Origin: Rhodospirillaceae bacterium
GTDB taxonomy: Bacteria > Pseudomonadota > Alphaproteobacteria > Rhodospirillales > Magnetovibrionaceae
Length of the DNA: 14,765 nt
NCBI GenBank assembly: GCA_029881835.1
Contig: JAOULV010000008.1
Location: 1 to 14,765 of the forward strand
Direction: 5' to 3'
Positions 1 to 7,457 of the stretch are shown one piece after another. The position numbers and the translations under genes were made by a program. A model generated the notes under the pieces. The model worked only from the letters and a program-made list of their open reading frames with translations. It made no database searches and was not told the origin of the DNA. Position 1 is the first letter of the stretch; the number at the start of each line of letters is the position of its first letter.

Positions 1-287
1 AATGCGAATTCAATATTGATCGCAAGGCATTTACCCCGCCGCCCAAGGTTGTCTCAACCGTTGTTACATTAAAACCACGCGCCCAGCCACTAGCACCCGC
101 CAGCTGGGATGCGATGGAGCACGTTGTTGCCACCGCATTCGGGCAAAGACGCAAAATGTTGCGCCAATCCCTAAAACCTCTTGGGTTAAACCTTGAATCT
201 TTGGACATTAGCGAGACATCGCGCGCCGAAGAATTATCAGTGGAAGATTTTGCCAATCTTGCGCGAGCATTTGCGGGAAAATCTTAA
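1..287 (+). CDS. rsmA: RsmA (KsgA) 16S rRNA adenine dimethyltransferase, C-terminal part
   Basis: This is the 3' end of a gene that enters from the left edge; the first full codon is at base 3 and the stop is TAA 285-287, leaving about 94 residues. RsmA dimethylates two adjacent adenines in the 3'-terminal hairpin of 16S rRNA late in small-subunit assembly. What is seen is the end of the catalytic domain and the C-terminal helical domain: a block reading RKAFTPPPKVVSTVV, then AFGQRRKMLRQSLK, both typical of the family. The S-adenosylmethionine-binding motifs lie outside the window. The stop is one base before the likely start of the exporter gene at 289, so the two are probably co-transcribed. 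Identification is from recalled family motifs. Confidence 0.93.
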   Translation, partial: CEFNIDRKAFTPPPKVVSTVVTLKPRAQPLAPASWDAMEHVVATAFGQRRKMLRQSLKPLGLNLESLDISETSRAEELSVEDFANLARAFAGKS

Positions 288-288
288 G

Positions 289-915
289 ATGATATTTCCA
301 ATCGAGGTTTTTTTTCAAGGACTTGCGCTTGGGGCTGGGTTAATAATCGCCATCGGGTCGCAAAATGCCTTTGTTTTACGTCAAGGACTTAAACGCGATA
401 AACACTTCATTGTTGCCAGCGTGTGTTTTCTTAGTGATGCATTTCTTATTCTTGTTGGCGGGCTTGGGGTCGGAACCATAATTGCATCCACGCCGTGGCT
501 TGGCAATGTGGCGGCCATTGGTGGCGCAATTTTTCTGGGGGTTTATGGCGTACTTGCCTTTCGCCGCGCCCTTCATAAGGAAACATTATCGGTTGAAAAT
601 GTTTCCGCAAAACCAATGACAGTAAAATTTGCCATTTTGACCGCTTTGGGGTTTAGTTTACTTAATCCCCATGCATTTTTAGATACGGTCGTGTTGCTTG
701 GCGGTATTTCTGGACAACATGATTGGCCGGATCGGGCGTGGTTTATTGGTGGCGGGGTGATGGCATCGTTTATTTGGTTTTATGCGCTTGCTTATGGTGC
801 GGGAAAACTAGCGCCACTGTTCAATACACCGATTACTTGGCGTATTTTAGATGGAACAATTGCCATAATAATGTGGTGGATAGCGTTTATATTGGTAATG
901 GACAGGTTTTTTTAA
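289..915 (+). CDS. LysE/ArgO-family amino-acid exporter
   Basis: A 208-residue inner-membrane protein, the usual size for LysE/ArgO exporters. These export basic amino acids, or other amino acids in related groups, by secondary transport. Seen: an N-terminal membrane segment followed by GSQNAFVLRQGLKR (residues 23-36) and a mid-protein LNPHAFLDTVVLLGG block (residues 125-139), which are the two hallmarks of the family; hydrophobic helices lie at about 7-24, 41-65, 74-92, 113-139, 152-171 and 188-204. The frame is open upstream to an ATG at 193, but that start would overlap rsmA by 95 bases and add a polar tail absent from the family. ATG 289, one base after the rsmA stop, fits the family N-terminus; GGGA at 274-277 is a weak possible ribosome site. 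The substrate cannot be read from sequence. It converges on gmk with only 6 bases between stop codons. Confidence 0.88.
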   Translation: MIFPIEVFFQGLALGAGLIIAIGSQNAFVLRQGLKRDKHFIVASVCFLSDAFLILVGGLGVGTIIASTPWLGNVAAIGGAIFLGVYGVLAFRRALHKETLSVENVSAKPMTVKFAILTALGFSLLNPHAFLDTVVLLGGISGQHDWPDRAWFIGGGVMASFIWFYALAYGAGKLAPLFNTPITWRILDGTIAIIMWWIAFILVMDRFF

Positions 916-921
916 AATCAG

Positions 922-1566
922 CTATTCGTCATCGCCACATAAAACGCGAACAAACCCATGCAACCCTTCGCGACGGTCTTTGCGTAGGCGCTCTGCCGTT
1001 AATATGGATTGCACTTCATGAACGCTATCCTCAACATCAACATTCACAACAATATAATTGTATTCATCGTAATGCGACATCTCGCCCGAAGCCTTGGCCA
1101 TGCGCTTTGAAATAACATCATCCGGATCTTGTGCGCGCGTACGCAGGCGATTTTCCAGTTCTTCTTTTGATGGCGGTAAAATAAAAATACTAACCAAATC
1201 ATTTTTGGCCCTGTCGCGCAATTGTTGCGTGCCCTGCCAATCAACATCAAACAAAACATCCTTGCCGGCGGATAGTGCGGCTTCGACCGGGCCGCGCGGT
1301 GTGCCGTATGAATTTTCAAACACCGTAGCGTGTTCAAGAAATTCGTCATTTTCAACCATTTGATGGAATTTTTCTTTTGAAATAAAGAAATAATCTTTTC
1401 CATCAATCTCGCCCGTGCGCGGTTCGCGGGTGGTTGCCGAAACCGACATGGAAAGGTCCGGTTCACGTTTTAATAATTCACGTGAAATTGTTGTTTTTCC
1501 GGCACCCGAAGGCGAGGAAAGAACCAGCATAAGACCACGGCGTTTAATGTTTTTTGGATCGCTCAT
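922..1566 (-). CDS. gmk: Guanylate kinase
   Basis: A 214-residue cytoplasmic enzyme that phosphorylates GMP (and dGMP) to GDP with ATP, feeding GTP and (p)ppGpp pools. Seen: the P-loop SPSGAGKT at about residues 18-25; the GMP-binding segment TTREPRTGEIDGKDYFF at 46-62; YGTP at 88-91; the FDVDWQG strand at about 106-112; and the lid region RLRTRAQDPDD at 140-150. Length matches the family (about 205-220). The start ATG 1564-1566 shares its A with the TAA stop of yicC (TAATG overlap), which points to translational coupling; there is no strong ribosome site of its own. It is the last gene of the minus-strand block, and its stop is 6 bases from that of the converging exporter gene. Confidence 0.97.
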   Translation of the reverse strand: MSDPKNIKRRGLMLVLSSPSGAGKTTISRELLKREPDLSMSVSATTREPRTGEIDGKDYFFISKEKFHQMVENDEFLEHATVFENSYGTPRGPVEAALSAGKDVLFDVDWQGTQQLRDRAKNDLVSIFILPPSKEELENRLRTRAQDPDDVISKRMAKASGEMSHYDEYNYIVVNVDVEDSVHEVQSILTAERLRKDRREGLHGFVRVLCGDDE

Positions 1567-2468
1567 TATTCTATGTTTTGCACCTGTTCGCGGAATTGTT
1601 CAATTACTGATTTTAGCTCAAGACCGATATTGGTCAATTCTACATCTGATGATTTAGAGCAAAGGGTATTGGCTTCACGGTTGAATTCCTGGCAAAGAAA
1701 ATCCATCCGTCTGCCCACAGGCGCGCTTTCACCAAGCAGGACCTTGGCCGCAGACACGTGGGACGAAAGCCTGTCTAGTTCTTCACGAATGTCTGCTTTT
1801 GTCATCAATAATGCTGCTTCACTGGCCAGCCTTGCTTCATCAATGCCAGATACATCTGCCATCAATGTCTCGACCTGCTCTTTCAGCCTGGCTCTAATAG
1901 CATCTGGCTGTGTTGCCGCAACCTTTGTTGCATTATTGCTTAATTTTTCAATTAGATTTATTTGTTCTGTTAAAATATCGGCCAGCTTTTCACCTTCTCG
2001 GTTTCTGCTTTCCAGCAATTGCGCCACCATGATATCAAAACTGGCCATCAATTCTTTCTCTAGGCCAAGGCGTTCTTCATCGCCAACCTGTTCATCGCTT
2101 TGCTCTAAAACACCCCTTAAAGCCAGTATGCCGTCTGGGGTTGGCGGGCTTAGCTCAAGCCCCTTTGCATTAGCTTTTTCCTGAAGCGTTACAAGCGCGC
2201 TTAAGATACTTTCCAGCCCATCACTGTTAAGCGCAACCCCGGCATTGGCGACAACCCAAGAAACATCAAGGTTTATATAAATGCTTCCCCGCTTGAATTG
2301 TTTGTTCACGCTTTCCCTGATTTTCACTTCAAGAAAATCAAAACCGCGCGGAAGTTTAAGGCGCACGTCTAGGCCCTTGGCGTTGACGCTTTTGCCTTCC
2401 CAGTTCCATGCACACTTTTCGTTGCTGCCTTCGCTGGTAGCAAATCCTGTCATCGAGGATATGTTCAA
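1566..2468 (-). CDS. yicC: YicC/YloC-family endoribonuclease
   Basis: A 300-residue protein of the YicC family. Members from E. coli and B. subtilis are described as endoribonucleases involved in RNA turnover; the cellular role here is inferred. Seen: the family N-terminus SMTGFA at residues 5-10; KSVNAKGLDVRLKLPRG near 26-42 and a KRGSI strand near 60-64 (YicC-like N domain); a helical middle; and a C-terminal DUF1732-type domain with DIREELDRL near 226-234 and RRMDFLCQEFNREANT near 253-268. The chosen start is TTG (plus-strand CAA 2466-2468): GGGAG lies about 7 bases upstream, and starting at the next ATG (2453) would remove the conserved N-terminal strand. It overlaps gmk by one base; yicC-gmk adjacency is common in bacteria. 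About 100 bases separate it from mltG, with no clear terminator. Confidence 0.93.
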   Translation of the reverse strand: MNISSMTGFATSEGSNEKCAWNWEGKSVNAKGLDVRLKLPRGFDFLEVKIRESVNKQFKRGSIYINLDVSWVVANAGVALNSDGLESILSALVTLQEKANAKGLELSPPTPDGILALRGVLEQSDEQVGDEERLGLEKELMASFDIMVAQLLESRNREGEKLADILTEQINLIEKLSNNATKVAATQPDAIRARLKEQVETLMADVSGIDEARLASEAALLMTKADIREELDRLSSHVSAAKVLLGESAPVGRRMDFLCQEFNREANTLCSKSSDVELTNIGLELKSVIEQFREQVQNIE

Positions 2469-2568
2469 TCTGTATCTCCCGGCCCGAAGCTAGACAAGAT
2501 AGCCAAGCTTCGATTCTATATTTAACTTATAACCCCTTAAGTCACGGCAAAAAAGCTTATAGGATGGG

Positions 2569-3555
2569 TTATTGCCCCTGATTTGCACGCTTTAACTTTC
2601 GCCATTTTGCTACGTTTTGGTTGTGTTCCTTTAGGCTTCGGGCAAATACGTGCCCACCTGTGCCATCTGCAACAAAATAAAGCTCATCCGTATCAATTGG
2701 CGCCAACACGGCAACAATCGAAGCTTTGCCCGGGTTGGCAATGGCCCCCGGGGGAAGGCCTTTATTGCGATATGTATTAAATGGGCTTTCCACCGCCAAA
2801 TCGTTACGGGTTAATTCGCGCCCCATTTCGCCTTGCCCGTTGGTAATTGCATAGACAACCGTTGGGTCGGATTGCAGGCGCATTCCCTTTTTAAGCCGAT
2901 TAATAAACACCCCGGCAATGCGTGAACGCTCTGCATCAATTGCGGTTTCTTTTTCAACGATTGAAGCCAGAATTAAAACTTCATCTATGGATTTTACAAA
3001 TGTATTTTCTTTGCGTTCTGCCCACAGTCGGTCCAGCAACGAAATCATATCTTCTTCCATGCGGTTGATTAATCCTTGGCGGCTATCACCCCACGAATAA
3101 TGGTATGTTTCCGGCAACAACACGCCCTCGGATGGAATATTTTTAATATCGCCTTCCAGCCCGTCTGCCGCCATCACCAAATCAATTATCGCTGTCGCAT
3201 ACAGTCCTTCGGGAATTGTTAGTTTCCTGACTACGGTGTTGCCGCTTTTAAGCAATTGCAACGCCCCGCCAATGCTAACGTGTGCGGGGAAATTATATTC
3301 ACCGGCTTTAAGGGTTTTGTGGGTATTGGTCAGGCGGGCGCGCAGTTTAAATACCAGCTGGCTGTCAATCACGCCCGAGCGTTCAAGCTCTGATGCTATT
3401 TGCGAAACACCATATCCGGGTTTTATGATAATGCGCACATCATTAACGCTGGGCCCCGGGTTAACCACCTTGGTTCCCATCCATAGCCATGCGGTGCTAA
3501 CGACCATAAACGGCACAAATATAAAAATGAAAATTAAAATAAGGGCGCGCTTCAT
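2569..3555 (-). CDS. mltG: Endolytic murein transglycosylase MltG (YceG-like)
   Basis: A 328-residue membrane-anchored enzyme that cleaves nascent glycan strands in the periplasm and is proposed to terminate peptidoglycan polymerisation. Seen: a cytoplasmic MKR start, one membrane segment at about 4-26, a LysM-like subdomain at about 40-110 (IKPGYGVSQIASELERSGVI), then the YceG domain with TIPEGLYA (113-120), LLPETYHY (146-153), the ASIVEKET block (197-204) that holds the catalytic glutamate, FINRLKKGMRLQSDPTVVYA (217-236) and the late SPFNTYRNKGLPPG block (257-270). Start ATG 3555 has GGAG 7 bases upstream and lies 13 bases after the fabF stop. fabF-mltG linkage is also seen in gammaproteobacteria, where pabC commonly lies between them; here pabC is absent. 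Confidence 0.95.
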   Translation of the reverse strand: MKRALILIFIFIFVPFMVVSTAWLWMGTKVVNPGPSVNDVRIIIKPGYGVSQIASELERSGVIDSQLVFKLRARLTNTHKTLKAGEYNFPAHVSIGGALQLLKSGNTVVRKLTIPEGLYATAIIDLVMAADGLEGDIKNIPSEGVLLPETYHYSWGDSRQGLINRMEEDMISLLDRLWAERKENTFVKSIDEVLILASIVEKETAIDAERSRIAGVFINRLKKGMRLQSDPTVVYAITNGQGEMGRELTRNDLAVESPFNTYRNKGLPPGAIANPGKASIVAVLAPIDTDELYFVADGTGGHVFARSLKEHNQNVAKWRKLKRANQGQ

Positions 3556-3568
3556 TGGCGCACTCCGC

Positions 3569-4849
3569 TTAATCGACTTTCTTGAAAATCAACGAAGCGT
3601 TTGTTCCGCCAAACCCAAACGAATTGGATAACGCGGCACGCACCGGACGCTGTTTTGCGACCTTGGCAACAAGATCGATATCACAGCCTTCATCCGGATT
3701 TTCAAGATTAAGGGTTGGCGGAACAATACCGTTGTTTACCGCCAATATTGAAAATATTGCCTCAACCGCACCGGCCGCACCCAAAAGGTGACCGATAGCG
3801 GATTTTGTTGATGACATGGAAATGTCGTTAACCGCATTACCAAATGCGCGCTTTACCGCAGACAGTTCAATTACGTCAGCCATGGTTGAGGTGCCGTGGG
3901 CATTTACATAATCAATGTCTTCGGGGTTCATTTCCGCGCGTTTCATGGCGGCGCGCATGCAACGATAGGCCCCATCACCATCCGGTGTTGGCGCGGTTAT
4001 GTGGTGGGCGTCGCCCGACATACCGTAACCTGCAATTTCTGCATATATTTTTGCGCCGCGTTTTTTGGCGTGTTCATATTCTTCCAAAACAACCACGCCC
4101 GCACCTTCGCCCATGACAAAACCGGCGCGGTCACGATCCCACGGGCGCGATGCTTCGGTCGGGCGGTCATTAAAACTGGTATTTAAAGCCTTGGCCGAAG
4201 CAAAGCCGGCCAAACCCAATCTGCACACGGCGGCCTCTGCCCCGCCTGCTACCATTACGTTGGCATCACCCCACTGAATAAGACGGGCGGCATCACCGAT
4301 TGCATGCGCACCGGTAGAACATGCAGTGACCACCGCATGGTTGGGCCCTTTGTAGCCATGGTTAATGGAAACATGGCCGGAAATAAGATTGATAAGGCTT
4401 GCCGGAATAAAAAACGGTGAAAGCCTGCGCGGGCCGCCACCGGATTCACAATCTACCGTGATTGCGCCATCATTAATGGTTTTAAGGCCGCCAATGCCGG
4501 AACCTATCAAAACGCCAGTGGTAAAGGCATCTTCGTCGGTTTTTAATTCCCATCCGGAATCTTTGATGGCTTCTTCGGCGGCGGCAATACCATAAACGAT
4601 AAAATCATCAACCCGGCGCCGTTCCTTGGGCGTTACGTAATCATCAAAATTGAATTCGCCGGCCCCGCTACCCAGAGGCACCTGACCGGCAATTTTTGCG
4701 GCTATATCGCTAACATCAAAATCTTCGATTATTCCGATGCCGGATTTAGATTCAATCAGCCTGTCCCATGTTGTCTTAACGCCATTACCGAGCGGTGAAA
4801 CAACACCAACCCCGGTTACAACTACACGCCTCATGGCAACACTCTTCAT
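3569..4849 (-). CDS. fabF: 3-oxoacyl-ACP synthase II (KASII)
   Basis: A cytoplasmic condensing enzyme that elongates acyl-ACP with malonyl-ACP in type II fatty-acid synthesis; KASII is the form linked to temperature control of unsaturated chain length. Seen: the RRVVVTGVGVVSPLG N-terminus; the nucleophile Cys177 in TACSTG; His318 in NAHGTST; His354 in SAIGHLLGAAGA; and the Gly-rich end SFGFGGTNASL (410-420), so the Cys-His-His triad is intact. Two starts are possible: ATG 4849 (426 aa), with GAAGGG 8 bases upstream, and ATG 4834 (421 aa, MRRVVVTG, closer to the usual family start), with a weaker AGAG. I give the outer one. It lies downstream of acpP across a 108-base spacer that contains a terminator-like hairpin. 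Confidence 0.95.
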   Translation of the reverse strand: MKSVAMRRVVVTGVGVVSPLGNGVKTTWDRLIESKSGIGIIEDFDVSDIAAKIAGQVPLGSGAGEFNFDDYVTPKERRRVDDFIVYGIAAAEEAIKDSGWELKTDEDAFTTGVLIGSGIGGLKTINDGAITVDCESGGGPRRLSPFFIPASLINLISGHVSINHGYKGPNHAVVTACSTGAHAIGDAARLIQWGDANVMVAGGAEAAVCRLGLAGFASAKALNTSFNDRPTEASRPWDRDRAGFVMGEGAGVVVLEEYEHAKKRGAKIYAEIAGYGMSGDAHHITAPTPDGDGAYRCMRAAMKRAEMNPEDIDYVNAHGTSTMADVIELSAVKRAFGNAVNDISMSSTKSAIGHLLGAAGAVEAIFSILAVNNGIVPPTLNLENPDEGCDIDLVAKVAKQRPVRAALSNSFGFGGTNASLIFKKVD

Positions 4850-4895
4850 GGGTTACGCCCTTCACAAGATAGGGCCAAAATAAACGACCCTGAAC

Positions 4896-4934
4896 AAAAA
4901 GATAAAAAGCACCGAGAAACTATTCGGATGCTTT
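4896..4934 (-). terminator. Terminator-like hairpin between acpP and fabF (possible attenuator)
   Basis: Read on the minus strand, AAAGCA-(T)-CCGA pairs with TCGG-TGCTTT: ten base pairs with one bulged T and an 8-base loop (plus-strand arms 4906-4915 and 4924-4934). A T-rich tract follows directly (plus-strand A runs at 4904-4908 and 4896-4900). This has the form of an intrinsic terminator. It begins about 24 bases after the acpP stop and lies ahead of fabF, which has no obvious promoter of its own in the remaining 50 bases, so partial read-through is likely. Confidence 0.65.
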
Positions 4935-4957
4935 GATTATCCTAAAACTCCGTCATC

Positions 4958-5191
4958 TCAACTATTAGCGCTGATAAAATCGATAGCGTTTTTAATTGTC
5001 AGAATTTTTTCTGCTGCGTCATCGGGGATTTCGCATCCAAATTCTTCTTCGAAAGCCATTACCAGCTCAACGGTATCAAGACTGTCGGCACCAAGGTCGT
5101 CAATGAAGCTTGCGCCTTCAACAACTTTTGTTTCGTCAACACCAAGATGTTCAACGACGATCTTTTTTACACGTTCTGCGACATCACTCAT
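4958..5191 (-). CDS. acpP: Acyl carrier protein
   Basis: A 77-residue acidic protein that carries growing acyl chains on a 4'-phosphopantetheine arm for fatty-acid, phospholipid and lipid A synthesis. Seen: the attachment site GADSLDTVE with Ser37, the SFIDDLGADSLD helix start, and an EEFGCEIPDDAAEKI third-helix region; length and acidity are those of AcpP. The start is ATG 5189-5191, with GAGG (plus strand 5201-5204) nine bases upstream. An upstream in-frame TTG at 5206 overlaps that ribosome site and can be ruled out. It sits between fabG and fabF, the usual order. The 200-base AT-rich spacer upstream has several TATAAT-like hexamers on the minus strand but no clear -35, so a separate strong acpP promoter is possible but not shown. 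Confidence 0.97.
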   Translation of the reverse strand: MSDVAERVKKIVVEHLGVDETKVVEGASFIDDLGADSLDTVELVMAFEEEFGCEIPDDAAEKILTIKNAIDFISANS

Positions 5192-5391
5192 AATTGTAAT
5201 CCTCAAATATAAAGGTTGTTAAAAAGAAAACTAGAAACCATGAACCAAACTTAAAGTTATCATTAGATACATGGCCTAACTATAGCGCCAGAAATTAGTA
5301 AATCGTAGAGCTAACTATCATACTTTATACGGCAAAACCAGCATACAAAACCCCTGTTTATCCCCATTTTTTACCAAGCCAATATGCCCGG

Positions 5392-6129
5392 TCAAATCAT
5401 TGCCAGCCCGCCATTAACATGAAGGGTCTGGCCCGTTACATAGCCCGATTCGCTACTGGCAAGATAGGCCACAGCCGCACCAATATCTTCGGGCGTGCCC
5501 ATGGTGCCAGATGGGATATTGTTTGTAATTGCAGCTTTTTGCTCATCATTAAGGGAATCGGTCATGGGTGAAACTATAAAACCCGGAGCCACACAGTTAA
5601 CCGTTATGCCCCGACTGGCCACTTCTTGGGCCAATGATTTGCTCATGCCAATCAGTCCGGCTTTGGATGCGGCATAATTGGCTTGTCCGGCGTTTCCGGT
5701 AACCCCAACCACCGACGTTATATTGATGATGCGTCCCGAGCGTTGCTTCATCATGCCTTTTAACGATGCCTTGATAAGCTTAAAAGCCGATGTAAGATTT
5801 ACGTCAATAACAGTTTGCCAGTCTTCGTCTTTCATTCGCATGGCAAGCGTATCGCGTGTTAGGCCCGCATTATTTACCAAAATATCAAGACCGCCCATTG
5901 CTTCATGCGCATCGGTTATAAGCTTTTCTGCTGAACCTTCTTCGCCAAGGCGTGCAACGCAAACGTGTGTGCGTTCGCCCAGTTCTTTTTGCAAAGCATC
6001 AAGTGCTTCTTTGCGGGTTCCGGAAAGAACAACCTCTGCGCCATTGGCGTGTAGTGTGCGGGCGATGGCCCCACCGATGCCACCCGAAGCGCCGGTTACG
6101 AGTGCTTTTTTGCCGCTAAGATCAAACAT
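5392..6129 (-). CDS. fabG: 3-oxoacyl-ACP reductase
   Basis: A 245-residue short-chain dehydrogenase/reductase that reduces 3-oxoacyl-ACP to 3-hydroxyacyl-ACP with NADPH, the first reduction of each elongation cycle. Seen (numbering from ATG 6129): the cofactor loop TGASGGIG at 12-19; NNAG near 86-89; the catalytic Ser139 (NITSVVG), Tyr152 and Lys156 (YAASK); the APGFI loop; and a C-terminal GYVTGQTLHVNGG that marks true FabG enzymes among SDRs. The start ATG 6129 has AAGGGG 8 bases upstream; an in-frame GTG at 6138 lies almost on that site and is less likely. It follows fabD by about 35 bases. Confidence 0.96.
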   Translation of the reverse strand: MFDLSGKKALVTGASGGIGGAIARTLHANGAEVVLSGTRKEALDALQKELGERTHVCVARLGEEGSAEKLITDAHEAMGGLDILVNNAGLTRDTLAMRMKDEDWQTVIDVNLTSAFKLIKASLKGMMKQRSGRIINITSVVGVTGNAGQANYAASKAGLIGMSKSLAQEVASRGITVNCVAPGFIVSPMTDSLNDEQKAAITNNIPSGTMGTPEDIGAAVAYLASSESGYVTGQTLHVNGGLAMI

Positions 6130-6164
6130 TTTATTCACCCCTTAATTAAAGTCCGCGCACCAGC

Positions 6165-7106
6165 CTACAGGCCGGCTATAAATTGGTCGATATCTTCAGG
6201 CCCGCCTAACGAAATACCGGAAAGCTCGGCGTCTATGCGCCTGACAAGACCTGATAAAACCTTTCCCGCGCCAACTTCAACCAATTGACTGACCCCAAAT
6301 TCTTTCATGGCCAGAACACTTTCGCGCCAACGAACAGTGCCGGTAACCTGACGAACCAAAAGGTCACGAATTTCATCCACATCGCTAACTGGTGCGGCGG
6401 TTACGTTGGCAATCAACGGAATAATTGGTGATTTTATCTCGGCTTCTTGTAACGCGTCCTTCATTGCATCTGCGGCATCAGCCATTAGCGAACAATGAAA
6501 TGGCGCGGAAACCGGTAGCATCACTGCGCGCTTTGCGCCCATTTCTTTTGCTATTTCGCCTGCGCGTTCAACCGCTTGTTTTGTGCCAGATACAACAACC
6601 TGCCCAGGCGCATTATCATTAGCAGGCGAACATATTTCGTCGCCACTTGCTGCTTTATCGCACACTTCTTTTGCCTGATCCCAATCAAGACCCAAAAGTG
6701 CGGCCATCGCACCAACGCCAACCGGAACCGCTTTTTGCATTGCCAAGCCGCGTGTACGCAAAAGCTTTGCCGCAACCGTTATGGAAAACGCACCACTTGC
6801 CGCCAGCGCCGAATATTCGCCAAGCGAATGCCCGGCAACAAACGAAGCGCCCGATTTTAAATCAAAACCTTTTTCTTCCATTACCCTGAACGCCGCCATT
6901 GAAACGGCCATAAGTGCCGGTTGGGTATTGTGCGTAAGTGTCAGTTGGTCTTCGGGGCCGTCAAAAATAATGCTTGAAAGCTTTTCGCCCAGTGCCTCGT
7001 CAACTTCATCAAAAACCGCTTTGGCCGAAGCAAACCCATCATATAGCGCCTTGCCCATTCCAACAGACTGGGAACCTTGTCCGGGAAATACTAATGCACG
7101 GGTCAT
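6165..7106 (-). CDS. fabD: Malonyl-CoA:ACP transacylase
   Basis: A 313-residue cytoplasmic enzyme that moves malonyl from CoA to the ACP thiol, supplying the extender unit for the condensing enzymes. Seen: FPGQGSQSVGMG at 7-18; the nucleophile Ser94 in GHSLGEYSAL; Arg119 in LRTRGLAMQ; the catalytic His204 in APFHCSLM; and the QLVEVGAGKVLSGL block near 274-287. Length matches the family (about 310). Start ATG 7106 has AAGGA about 10 bases upstream. It is the first gene of the minus-strand fab block, and the spacer upstream carries two dyads that could be operator sites (see the separate entry). Confidence 0.96.
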   Translation of the reverse strand: MTRALVFPGQGSQSVGMGKALYDGFASAKAVFDEVDEALGEKLSSIIFDGPEDQLTLTHNTQPALMAVSMAAFRVMEEKGFDLKSGASFVAGHSLGEYSALAASGAFSITVAAKLLRTRGLAMQKAVPVGVGAMAALLGLDWDQAKEVCDKAASGDEICSPANDNAPGQVVVSGTKQAVERAGEIAKEMGAKRAVMLPVSAPFHCSLMADAADAMKDALQEAEIKSPIIPLIANVTAAPVSDVDEIRDLLVRQVTGTVRWRESVLAMKEFGVSQLVEVGAGKVLSGLVRRIDAELSGISLGGPEDIDQFIAGL

Positions 7107-7128
7107 ACGATTGGATTCCTTGTTATTT

Positions 7129-7163
7129 CTTTAGCCTAAAGCCCTGAGGACATTAATGTCCAA
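7129..7163 (-). promoter_or_regulatory. Candidate fabD promoter with two overlapping dyads
   Basis: On the minus strand TTGGAC (plus 7158-7163) is followed, 17 bases on, by TTTAGG (plus 7135-7140), giving a plausible -35 and a weak -10, about 20-30 bases before the fabD ATG. A perfect 14-base palindrome GGACATTAATGTCC (7148-7161) overlaps the -35, and a second dyad CTTTAG-C-CTAAAG (7129-7141) covers the -10. The dyads are seen directly; promoter and operator roles are inference. I do not recognise either dyad as the site of a known regulator. Confidence 0.35.
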
Positions 7164-7277
7164 GAATTCACTCTATGGCCCGAGGGATACACGCCCCAAA
7201 GTCACAGTTCAAGGCAAAATAACCAAATTCCCAAGCCCCCATAACAATAAACACCTGATGATTTTTTGCCCAGAAAT

Positions 7278-7286
7278 TGCTATAAG
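7278..7286 (+). promoter_or_regulatory. Candidate extended -10 element
   Basis: TG-C-TATAAG forms an extended -10 element. A start site seven bases beyond the hexamer falls at base 7293, exactly the ATG of the small membrane ORF, so the transcript could be leaderless. No good -35 hexamer is present at 16-18 bases upstream. The positioning is seen; promoter activity is inferred. Confidence 0.3.
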
Positions 7287-7292
7287 ATAACA

Positions 7293-7415
7293 ATGACCGA
7301 AATAGCATTCACCATAGTGGTCGGATTATTTACCGTTTTTAGCGTTATCGTATTGTTTTTGTTTGCTTTTTCAAAAAACAAAAAAGACGGTAACGATAAC
7401 AACAAAGCGGTATAA
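7293..7415 (+). CDS. Putative 40-residue single-helix membrane peptide
   Basis: An ATG-to-TAA frame of 40 codons in the spacer between the divergent fabD and rpsF genes. The product would have a short acidic start (MTE), one hydrophobic helix at about residues 4-26, and a lysine- and asparagine-rich polar tail at 27-40 (SKNKKDGNDNNKAV). By the positive-inside rule the tail would face the cytoplasm. There is no ribosome site worth the name before the ATG, but a candidate extended -10 places a transcription start at the ATG itself. I do not recognise a family. Support is the clean helix-plus-charged-tail pattern and the otherwise empty spacer; a chance frame of this length is still possible in AT-rich sequence. 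Confidence 0.4.
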   Translation: MTEIAFTIVVGLFTVFSVIVLFLFAFSKNKKDGNDNNKAV

Positions 7416-7457
7416 ACCCGCCATTCCTGCCCGCAAAAACGCCATTTGGTCAAATAG

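Noticed and set aside
1573..2184. A 203-codon plus-strand frame over yicC
   Set aside because: Serine-rich shadow frame; the minus-strand yicC has conserved N- and C-terminal blocks and a ribosome site.
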